Shown here piece after piece: positions 1-5,580 of a stretch of DNA of 6,675 nucleotides. How positions within the stretch are numbered: position 1 is the first letter of the stretch; every line of letters starts with the position of its first letter. This DNA is from Aquimarina sp. Its GTDB lineage: Bacteria > Bacteroidota > Bacteroidia > Flavobacteriales > Flavobacteriaceae. A program made the translations under genes and the position numbers. A model generated the notes under the pieces. The model was not told the origin of the DNA, searched no databases, and saw only the letters and a program-made list of their open reading frames with translations. The stretch covers positions 1-6,675 of the forward strand of contig JAHDEF010000097.1 in assembly GCA_020628975.1 (NCBI GenBank), given 5' to 3'.

Positions 1-18
1 AAGTACGAAAAGCGTTAA
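1..18 (+). CDS. possible 3' end of a + strand gene (last codons only)
   Basis: Read from base 1, the + strand gives K-Y-E-K-R followed by TAA at 16-18. This could be the tail of a gene that enters from the left and converges on purB. The only support is position: the stop lies shortly before a hairpin terminator that could work in both directions. Another frame stays open well past this point, so the assignment is a guess. Nothing can be said about the product. Confidence 0.22.
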   Translation, partial: KYEKR

Positions 19-34
19 AGTATCGGTATATAAC

Positions 35-70
35 AAAAAACCCCTTTAGAATGCTTTCTAATGGGGTTTT
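35..70 (-). terminator. Rho-independent terminator of purB, possibly bidirectional
   Basis: The hairpin pairs AAAACCCC (37-44) with GGGGTTTT (63-70) and TTAGAA (46-51) with TTCTAA (56-61). There is one T-T mismatch (45/62) and a 4-base loop (52-55). Read on the minus strand, the GGGG is followed by six T residues, and the structure starts 20 bases after the purB stop codon. On the + strand the T run is only four bases, so termination in that direction is possible but weaker. Confidence 0.9.
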
Positions 71-89
71 AACTGTAGGATTGTTAAAT

Positions 90-1436
90 TTAAATTCCCG
101 TATAATTACTAGGCGTTATTTGCTTTAATTCATTTTTAATAGCTTCAGAAACTTCTAAAGTATCAATAAATGCTGCAATGGAATGTGCATCAATTTTAGA
201 GTTTGTACGAGTTAAACCCTTTAAAGCCTCGTATGGATTCGGGTAAGCTTCACGACGCAAAATCGTTTGAATAGCCTCAGCAGCCACTGCCCAATTGTTT
301 TCTAAGTCTTTTGCTAGTTTATCTTCATTAAGCAACAGTTTATTTAAACCCTTTAAACTAGATTGAAATGCAATTAGAGTATGCCCTATCGGAACACCAA
401 CATTTCTCAAAACCGTACTATCCGTTAAATCGCGTTGTAAACGACTTACAGGTAATTTTGCTGAAAGGTGTTCGAATAATGCATTTGCAATACCTATATT
501 CCCCTCACTATTTTCAAAGTCAATAGGGTTTACCTTATGTGGCATTGCAGAAGAACCTACTTCACCTTTTTTGATTTTTTGCTTGAAGTAGTCCATAGCT
601 ACATAAGTCCAAATATCTCTATCTAAATCAAGCAGTATATTATTAATACGCTTTAAGGCATCAAATAATGCTGCCATATGATCGTAATGTTCAATTTGAG
701 TAGTTGGAAAAGAATGGTGTAGCCCTAATTTTTCTTCTACAAATTTAGTTCCAAAAGCTTTCCAATCTATAGATGGATACGCTACGTGGTGTGCATTGTA
801 ATTTCCTGTAGCACCACCAAATTTGGCTGCGTGAGGAATTTCTGAAATCAAGTTGAATTGTTGATTCAAGCGCTCCACAAACACGTAAAACTCTTTTCCC
901 AAACGCGTAGGCGAAGCTGGTTGACCATGTGTTCTTGCCAGTAATGGAATATCGGCCCATTCAGTAGATAAACTTTCAATTTTGGCAACCAACTCTTTAT
1001 AAGAAGGATTATATACTTCTTCTAAAGCTTCCTTAATACTTAAAGGAATAGCCGTGTTGTTAACATCTTGAGAAGTTAGCCCAAAATGAATAAATTCTTT
1101 ATAGGCAGAAAGCCCTAATTTATCGAAAGCCTCTTTTATGAAATACTCTACAGCTTTTACATCATGATTCGTTACGCTTTCTATTTCTTTAATTCTAAGC
1201 GCATCTTCGCTATTAAAATCGTTGTAAATCGCTCTTAATTGAGGAAAAAGAGAAGCATCAACTTTAGCTAATTGTGGTAACGGAATTTCGCAAAGTGCTA
1301 TAAAATATTCTATTTCTACTCGAACTCGATATTTAATTAAGGCTTCTTCACTAAAATATGCGCTTAAGGCCTTTGTTTTTGAAGCATAGCGACCATCAAT
1401 AGGTGAAATTGCTTGTAAAGCTGCTGTAACTGACAT
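90..1436 (-). CDS. purB: adenylosuccinate lyase (PurB)
   Basis: This cytoplasmic homotetrameric enzyme of the fumarase/aspartase superfamily acts twice in purine synthesis. It releases fumarate from SAICAR to give AICAR, and from adenylosuccinate to give AMP. The 448-residue product opens with the PurB-typical ISPIDGRY (10-17). It carries TNHDVKAVEYF (89-99), FGLTSQD (118-124), ARTHGQPASP (167-176) with the expected catalytic His170, and the superfamily signature GSSAMPHKVNP (294-304) with the mobile-loop catalytic Ser295. Length and motif spacing match the long E. coli-type form (about 456 residues), so the gene looks complete. The ATG at 1436 is chosen because it places the conserved N-terminus at the usual distance. 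The gene is last in the minus-strand series, 114 bases after the preceding stop. It probably has its own promoter, and it ends at a strong terminator. Confidence 0.97.
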   Translation of the reverse strand: MSVTAALQAISPIDGRYASKTKALSAYFSEEALIKYRVRVEIEYFIALCEIPLPQLAKVDASLFPQLRAIYNDFNSEDALRIKEIESVTNHDVKAVEYFIKEAFDKLGLSAYKEFIHFGLTSQDVNNTAIPLSIKEALEEVYNPSYKELVAKIESLSTEWADIPLLARTHGQPASPTRLGKEFYVFVERLNQQFNLISEIPHAAKFGGATGNYNAHHVAYPSIDWKAFGTKFVEEKLGLHHSFPTTQIEHYDHMAALFDALKRINNILLDLDRDIWTYVAMDYFKQKIKKGEVGSSAMPHKVNPIDFENSEGNIGIANALFEHLSAKLPVSRLQRDLTDSTVLRNVGVPIGHTLIAFQSSLKGLNKLLLNEDKLAKDLENNWAVAAEAIQTILRREAYPNPYEALKGLTRTNSKIDAHSIAAFIDTLEVSEAIKNELKQITPSNYTGI

Positions 1437-1450
1437 AAATCTGCTTTTAA

Positions 1451-1470
1451 ACCGCTAAAAAAACTGCGGT
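1451..1470 (-). other. small hairpin in the purB leader
   Basis: ACCGC (1451-1455) can pair with GCGGT (1466-1470) around a 10-base A/T-rich loop. It lies 15 to 34 bases upstream of the purB start codon. The stem has only five pairs and no long T run follows on the minus strand, so it is not a convincing terminator. It may be a leader structure or chance. Confidence 0.25.
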
Positions 1471-1487
1471 AATTATATTGAAAAGCG

Positions 1488-1495
1488 CGAATTTA
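1488..1495 (-). promoter_or_regulatory. possible purB -7 box (one mismatch)
   Basis: Read on the minus strand this is TAAATTCG, one base from the Bacteroidota -7 consensus TAnnTTTG. It would give a leader of roughly 45 bases before purB. No TTG -33 element is visible at the usual 17-23 base distance. It is the best candidate in the 114-base gap, but weak. Confidence 0.3.
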
Positions 1496-1550
1496 CGGAT
1501 TTTGTATGGATTTGTTGAGTGTTAAGATTAACTATAGATTTAGCAATCGA

Positions 1551-1787
1551 CTAATCATCAGGTAGGCCTTCAAAAGCGGTGCGTTTATTTTTAAACCAAG
1601 CTTGCAATGCGTCGGGGTTTTGCATAAGTACTCGCATATCACTCATAGCTTTTAAATGTTGAGGTTCTTTTTTGTTCATCATTTCTATACCATGATTTTT
1701 GCTCATTTGAGCAATTTCTTCAAAAGTATTGGCTTTGAATTCGATATCACAAGCCCCTCCCAATTGTCTGCAAGTCATCGTTTTCAT
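1551..1787 (-). CDS. small DUF1059-like protein
   Basis: This is a 78-residue soluble protein with no signal peptide or membrane segment. The N-terminal half has the DUF1059 pattern: MKTMTC-RQLGGAC-D with Cys6 and Cys13, then an ANTFEEI segment (19-25) and His32. Proteins of this family are small and of unknown biochemical role; the two cysteines suggest metal binding or redox chemistry, but that is inference. The C-terminal half (about 40-78) is charged and helical, with WFKNKR near the end, and extends beyond the roughly 55-residue core. The ATG at 1787 is preferred because it gives the family-typical MKTMTC opening; an internal ATG at codon 4 is possible. It follows the methyltransferase gene after 37 bases, probably in the same transcript. 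Confidence 0.8.
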   Translation of the reverse strand: MKTMTCRQLGGACDIEFKANTFEEIAQMSKNHGIEMMNKKEPQHLKAMSDMRVLMQNPDALQAWFKNKRTAFEGLPDD

Positions 1788-1824
1788 AGAAATAATATTT
1801 ATGCTGTATCTAATATACAGATTT

Positions 1825-2457
1825 TTAGACGGACAAAATAATTAAGTTTTTGTCAATTTCTAACTTGCTAAAGTCAAAATGCTTTTGGATGAATTGAAAA
1901 CATTCTGGTGTGTAAAAAAACACATGAGTAGGATCATTTTTGTACCACCAGGTACCAAAATCAATAGTTGCTTGTAAAATATTTGTTTGTAGAATTAGTT
2001 TTGCATTAGGGAGTAATAATGACTTTAATCGTTCAAATTCTTTAGCAGGATTATTAAAATGTTCAATGACCTCGCAAGAGGTTATATAGTCATATTGTTG
2101 TGTAAAAACTGCTGGATTATTTTTATAATAAGGATCATAACCTACACTATTGTAGTTTTTTTGCTGAAGCAATTTGGCTACAATTTCCGACCTACCGCAA
2201 CCGAAATCTAATCCCTTGTGTTTTTCTGTAAACGAATTTTTTACTGCTAAAACACAAGGGCTAACAAAATTTTGATAGCCCTGTTGCGTAATATCATCAC
2301 TGTGACTATCGTAGCGTTTTTTTTCTTCTGTAGGGTGCAAAAAAGCAGTAGGCCCCACAAAAACACCTGTACAATTGGTACAGCTATAATAATCTCTATT
2401 TCTGCTATGGTGTATTTTAGTTCCTTCGCCGTTACACAACGGACATAAAGTCTCCAA
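1825..2457 (-). CDS. class I SAM-dependent methyltransferase with N-terminal zinc-ribbon-like motif
   Basis: The 210-residue cytosolic protein has a seven-strand Rossmann methyltransferase fold of the Methyltransf_11/23 kind. Visible motifs are GLDFGCGRSE (82-91, SAM-binding motif I), the acidic VGYDP (105-109, Asp108 at the motif II position) and SCEVIEHF (127-134, motif IV). FGTWWYKNDPTHVFFY (167-182) resembles a block I associate with one group of small bacterial methyltransferases. Before the fold, Cys5, Cys8, Cys26 and Cys29 form two CxxC pairs that probably bind zinc. The substrate cannot be told from the sequence. No in-frame ATG precedes Cys5. The frame opens only 15 bases upstream of the chosen TTG at 2457, and the other options there are ATT and ATA, so TTG is the likely start. 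It begins two bases after the DUF349 stop codon, suggesting translational coupling. The gene appears complete. Confidence 0.85.
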   Translation of the reverse strand: METLCPLCNGEGTKIHHSRNRDYYSCTNCTGVFVGPTAFLHPTEEKKRYDSHSDDITQQGYQNFVSPCVLAVKNSFTEKHKGLDFGCGRSEIVAKLLQQKNYNSVGYDPYYKNNPAVFTQQYDYITSCEVIEHFNNPAKEFERLKSLLLPNAKLILQTNILQATIDFGTWWYKNDPTHVFFYTPECFQFIQKHFDFSKLEIDKNLIILSV

Positions 2458-2459
2458 AA

Positions 2460-4490
2460 TTATAAGCTTTTAATTTTTTGCCATTTTTGTTTCCAAATCG
2501 CTAATTCATCTTGATGCTTATCAATTCGCTTATACACATCTGCCACTAACGGATTACTTTTATCGGCATGTTTAAAAAATTGTAGATTATTTTCTAACTG
2601 CATGATATCGCCTTTCACATCATCCATTTTCTTTTTAATAAAGTTCTTTTCGCTTTGAATTAAACGATCATCTTCCTGATCCTTTAACTCTGCAATTTTT
2701 GTTTCAAACTTAATTAATTCTGATTCTTGTTTATTAAGGTTTAATTTTGAAAATAACCCATCTAATACTTTACTAAAATCCTCTTCTACCTTACGCATTT
2801 TGTAAGGCACAGCTCCTAAGCCTTTCCATTCTGTGATTTTAGTTTTGATAGCTTCAAGATCTTCTAACGCCTCATTTTTAATATTTTCAATAAAAGAAAC
2901 TTTTTTGTTATAATTTTCTAACTGTTCTTTATTGGCTTCATCTTTTTGATTGTGAATACGATCAAAATAATAATTACAAGCATCTTTAAACTGCTTCCAA
3001 ATTTTATCACTTTCCTTACGCGGTACGTGACCTATTTTTTTCCAATCATTTTGAATTTTCTTCATTAAAGGTGTTGTCACCTCAAAATCATCACTTTCTT
3101 TATTGGCTACTGCGATTTCTATGAGTTCTTTTTTCTTTTGAAGGTTTTCTAGCTGCTCGCCTTTCATTCCCTTATAGAACTCATTTTTCCCTCTATTAAA
3201 AAGTCTTTCTGCTGCCCTAAATTCATCCCAAATACTATTTTTAAATTCATTAGGTACACGCCCTACGCCTTTAAATGTATCGTGAAGAGATTCTACTTCT
3301 TTAATTGCTTTTTGCCAATCGTTATGTCCTGTCTTTTTACGCTCGGCTATAGCATTTATTTCAGCAATAATTTCGCGTCTTCGTGATAAATTAACTTCTT
3401 GTTTTGCATCTTGTTCTGCAAAATAAGCTTGACGCTTGTCGTGAATAATCTTTGTTAATTCGCTAAACTTATCCCAAATAAGATCTTTGTATTCTTTGGC
3501 AACAGGACCAATTTCTTCTTTCCAAATTTTGTGAAGCACCTGTAGCTCTCTAAAAGCACGAGTAGCATTATCTTCTTGCGTAAGTTCTTTTGCACGCTCA
3601 ATAATTTTAACTTTTTGCTCTAAATTTTGTTTAAAGTCTTTATCTCGAAATGAGCGATCTAAATGTACAATTTCATAAAACTTATCGACATGATGGTAAA
3701 AAGTATTCCACGTGATGTTATTCTTGTCTTTAGGTATTGCACCCGCTTGATGCCAATTTTCTTTAATTTCCTTGAAAACATTAAATTTTTGACTCACTGT
3801 ACGCTCGGAATCAGCAATTAATACTTTTAAATCCTCTATAAGTTGTAAACGAACTTTTAAGTTATTCTCTAAGTTCGTTTGAATGTTTTTGTAATACTGA
3901 TTTCTTTTGTCTTTATAATTGAAATAAAGCTCGTTAAAAGCTCTTTTTAAAGGTGTGGTGTAATAGAAATCAATTTCATTACCACCTTCAGCAATAAATT
4001 CAGCCTTGCTAGCGGCTGCAGCTTCATCAAAATTCTGATTGAATTGAGAACGTATAGCTTCTACCTGATCCTTTATCAATTGAACAGGATAAGAAGAAAT
4101 TAATTTTTTAAGACTCGCCAACAATTCTTCTTGAGAAAATTGGGTGTAATCTTCTTCAGGAATAACAATTACCTCCTTAGGGGCTGCCGCTACTTCTTTG
4201 TGCTCTTCAATATGTTCTTCCTTACTCTCTTTTAGGCTTTCCTCCTGTACTTCTTCATTGCTCGCTACTTGAGGCGTTTCTGAAGGAATTATTTTACCTG
4301 AAATTTCTTCGTTAGGGGTAGCAATACTTTCTTCTAGAACAGTTTCACTGGTTTCATTAGTAGAAGTAGTTTCTTCTGTAATAATAGCTTCTATTTTTTT
4401 TTCTGAAGTTGACTCAGAAATTTTAGAAGTGTTATCTAATGTTTTTTCAGCTTCGCTGTTGTTATTGTTTTCAGAATTTGTGATTTCCAT
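2460..4490 (-). CDS. DUF349 repeat protein with acidic N-terminal tail
   Basis: This is a 676-residue protein of unknown function, probably cytoplasmic, with no signal peptide or membrane helix. Residues 1 to about 110 are rich in Glu, Ser, Thr and Asn and look disordered. Five helical DUF349 repeats follow, each with an aromatic-led core such as WKKIGHVP and a second Trp about 15 residues on: W246/W261, W323/W339, F406/W421, W483/W498 and W555 with no partner. Repeat spacing is 72 to 83 residues. A degenerate half-repeat may lie at about 176-224. The C-terminus (about 585-676) is charged and probably coiled coil. The ATG at 4490 is preferred over an in-frame TTG at 4502, because ATG is far commoner and a perfect -7 box at 4513-4520 would leave only a few leader bases before the TTG. 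The gene sits between aroE and a methyltransferase; neither neighbour reveals its role. Confidence 0.9.
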   Translation of the reverse strand: MEITNSENNNNSEAEKTLDNTSKISESTSEKKIEAIITEETTSTNETSETVLEESIATPNEEISGKIIPSETPQVASNEEVQEESLKESKEEHIEEHKEVAAAPKEVIVIPEEDYTQFSQEELLASLKKLISSYPVQLIKDQVEAIRSQFNQNFDEAAAASKAEFIAEGGNEIDFYYTTPLKRAFNELYFNYKDKRNQYYKNIQTNLENNLKVRLQLIEDLKVLIADSERTVSQKFNVFKEIKENWHQAGAIPKDKNNITWNTFYHHVDKFYEIVHLDRSFRDKDFKQNLEQKVKIIERAKELTQEDNATRAFRELQVLHKIWKEEIGPVAKEYKDLIWDKFSELTKIIHDKRQAYFAEQDAKQEVNLSRRREIIAEINAIAERKKTGHNDWQKAIKEVESLHDTFKGVGRVPNEFKNSIWDEFRAAERLFNRGKNEFYKGMKGEQLENLQKKKELIEIAVANKESDDFEVTTPLMKKIQNDWKKIGHVPRKESDKIWKQFKDACNYYFDRIHNQKDEANKEQLENYNKKVSFIENIKNEALEDLEAIKTKITEWKGLGAVPYKMRKVEEDFSKVLDGLFSKLNLNKQESELIKFETKIAELKDQEDDRLIQSEKNFIKKKMDDVKGDIMQLENNLQFFKHADKSNPLVADVYKRIDKHQDELAIWKQKWQKIKSL

Positions 4491-4512
4491 GACTGACTGC
4501 AATAATAGTGTT

Positions 4513-4520
4513 CAAAATTA
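4513..4520 (-). promoter_or_regulatory. -7 box for the DUF349 gene
   Basis: Read on the minus strand this is TAATTTTG, a perfect match to the Bacteroidota TAnnTTTG consensus. It lies 22 bases upstream of the preferred ATG, giving a leader of about 16 bases. A TTG (4535-4537) lies 14 bases further upstream, shorter than the usual 17-23 base spacing, so the -33 half is weak. If real, the DUF349, methyltransferase and DUF1059-like genes can be transcribed independently of aroE. Confidence 0.5.
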
Positions 4521-4559
4521 GTGGGTTCAATATACAAAAAATGCTATGGGTGTAGCGCT

Positions 4560-5291
4560 CTAACTATTCCAAATTTCCCAAGCTTTTTCAGCTTGTAAAA
4601 TGAGCATTCGGTATCCATTGATCGCTTTAGCACCTTTATCAATCCCTTTCTGCATAAAAGTGGTGACCTCTGGATTGTATATTAAATCGAACATAATGTG
4701 CTGATTTGTTATGAATTGGTAGGGTAAATTTGGACTTTGATCGACTTTGGGAAAGGTGCCAACTGGTGTGCAATTCACAATCAAATGATGCGCATTTATA
4801 ATAGCTTCATCAATTTCATCGTAAGTAAACTGTCCTTTTTTTGGTGATCGTGAAACATACTTCCATTCAATATTTAAATCTTCTAAGGCCTTTACTACCG
4901 CTTTTGAAGCTCCTCCTGTACCTAAAACGAGTGCTTTTTTAGGCAAGTCTTCTACACTTTCTAATAATGAATTCTTAAAACCATAATAATCGCTATTATG
5001 CCCTGTTAAGCTTCCATCTTTTTCAAATTTAATCACATTCACAGCACCTATAGCTTTAACTTCTTCTGATAAACCATCTAAAAAAGGAAATACGTCTTGC
5101 TTGTATGGAATCGTAACATTTAGTCCACTAAGTTCTTTATCTTTTAGCAGAGCTTTTAATTCTGATATTTCCTGTAAATCAAAAGTATAGTACTGTGCAT
5201 TGATAATTTCTTTTTCAAAACGATCATTAAAATATTTTTCAGAGAATGAGTAACTAATATTTCTTCCTAGTAAGCCGTATTCTTTTTTCAT
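4560..5291 (-). CDS. aroE: shikimate dehydrogenase (AroE)
   Basis: This cytoplasmic enzyme reduces 3-dehydroshikimate to shikimate with NADPH, the fourth step toward chorismate. In 243 residues the shikimate-binding domain shows GRNISYSFS (9-17; Ser15 and Ser17 match the substrate-binding serines), LNVTIPYK (57-64; catalytic Lys64), GAVNV (82-86; Asn85) and GHNSD (97-101; catalytic Asp101). The nucleotide domain follows with GTGGASK (124-130), then SRSPKK (147-152), whose basic residues fit NADPH over NADH, NCTPVG (173-178) and DLIYNP (202-207). It is shorter than the roughly 270-residue E. coli enzyme, and the usual SxSP proline is replaced by Glu18. I believe the short length is common in this phylum, so it does not suggest truncation. 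The ATG at 5291 gives the expected N-terminus. It is first in the minus-strand series and divergent from ilvC, with a perfect -7 box 28 bases upstream. Confidence 0.95.
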   Translation of the reverse strand: MKKEYGLLGRNISYSFSEKYFNDRFEKEIINAQYYTFDLQEISELKALLKDKELSGLNVTIPYKQDVFPFLDGLSEEVKAIGAVNVIKFEKDGSLTGHNSDYYGFKNSLLESVEDLPKKALVLGTGGASKAVVKALEDLNIEWKYVSRSPKKGQFTYDEIDEAIINAHHLIVNCTPVGTFPKVDQSPNLPYQFITNQHIMFDLIYNPEVTTFMQKGIDKGAKAINGYRMLILQAEKAWEIWNS

Positions 5292-5319
5292 GTGTTTTTC
5301 GTCTGGTGCTTGAAGTTTT

Positions 5320-5327
5320 CAAATTTA
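5320..5327 (-). promoter_or_regulatory. -7 box for aroE
   Basis: Read on the minus strand this is TAAATTTG, a perfect match to TAnnTTTG. It lies 28 bases upstream of the aroE ATG, giving a leader of about 22 bases. No TTG -33 element appears at the standard distance; the left arm of the intergenic inverted repeat occupies that region. Confidence 0.55.
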
Positions 5328-5329
5328 GG

Positions 5330-5529
5330 GATAGTTTTGAACTTGGTAGTTAAAGAATTTAAAAGGAGTTAGAGAAGTTAAGTAGCTAGACTAAAAATTA
5401 ATGATGGATCGATACTCCTTTAATCTCCTATAACTTCTTAACTCCTGAATTCTTTAACTCCCTTTCTAAATAAATCTGCTATTTTCACCGATACATTCAA
5501 ATACTAACAACTAACTACCAACAACTATC
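5330..5529. repeat. long imperfect inverted repeat between aroE and ilvC
   Basis: The outer arms are GATAGTT (5330-5336) and TTGGTAGTTA (5343-5352), which match in inverse TAACTACCAA (5512-5521) and AACTATC (5523-5529). The inner arms, at about 5349-5380 and 5431-5459, share AGTTAAAGAATT (12 pairs), AGGAGTTA (8) and AGAAGTTA (8), separated by small bulges. Inner and outer matches are colinear. The right arm has about 50 extra bases (5461-5511), and the central loop is about 50 bases. Both arms are made of degenerate units of about 8 bases such as GGAGTTAA and AACTACCA, so they may be a simple-sequence or dispersed intergenic repeat. There are no transposase, coding potential or target-site duplications that I can see. 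Confidence 0.7.
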
Positions 5530-5539
5530 AACTTATTAT

Positions 5540-5547
5540 TATATTTG
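5540..5547 (+). promoter_or_regulatory. -7 box for ilvC
   Basis: TATATTTG is a perfect match to the Bacteroidota TAnnTTTG consensus. It lies 33 bases upstream of the ilvC ATG, giving an A/T-rich leader of roughly 28 bases without a Shine-Dalgarno sequence, as is usual for this phylum. No TTG is found 17-23 bases further upstream; that region is the right outer arm of the inverted repeat. No leader peptide or attenuator hairpin is visible between box and start. Confidence 0.55.
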
Positions 5548-5580
5548 CCCAAATTTTACAGAAATTAATATTTATAAATA

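Noticed and set aside
745..960. 71-codon open frame on the minus strand inside purB
   Set aside because: It overlaps purB completely in another frame on the same strand, and the translation has no recognisable domain. It is a shadow of the purB coding sequence.
1804..1826. CTGTAT/ATACAG hairpin followed by five T on the + strand, between the methyltransferase and DUF1059-like genes
   Set aside because: The T run lies on the + strand, where no gene needs termination, and on the minus strand no T run follows. The 6-pair A/T-rich stem could arise by chance. A near -7 box inside it (TATATTAG on the minus strand) has a mismatch and poor -33 spacing.
1656..1841. 61-codon open frame on the + strand opposite the DUF1059-like gene
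   Set aside because: It lies antisense to a recognisable gene and runs into the methyltransferase end. The Phe-rich translation is what the complement of Lys/Glu-rich coding sequence gives.
1832..1854. GACAAAA/TTTTGTC inverted repeat
   Set aside because: It falls inside the last codons of the methyltransferase gene and is explained by coding sequence. It has a 9-base loop and no terminator-like tail.
2455..2462. Perfect TAATTTTG box on the minus strand at the DUF349-methyltransferase junction
   Set aside because: It is made of the DUF349 stop codon plus the methyltransferase TTG start. A promoter here would start transcription after the start codon, so the match is most likely coincidental.
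4491..4502. TTG at 4502 as an alternative DUF349 protein start, adding four residues
   Set aside because: An in-frame ATG lies four codons later, and the -7 box at 4513-4520 would leave almost no leader for the TTG.
4536..4556. Possible aroE terminator: GCTA/TAGC stem followed by six T on the minus strand
   Set aside because: The stem has only four pairs with a 6-base loop, and extending it gives mismatches. The T run is suggestive, but the hairpin is too weak to call.
5292..5580. Mobile element, small RNA or leader peptide in the aroE-ilvC intergenic region
   Set aside because: I found no transposase remnant, target-site duplication, tRNA-like fold or short frame rich in Ile, Val or Leu codons. 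The inverted repeat lies between the two inferred transcription starts, so it is probably not part of either mRNA.
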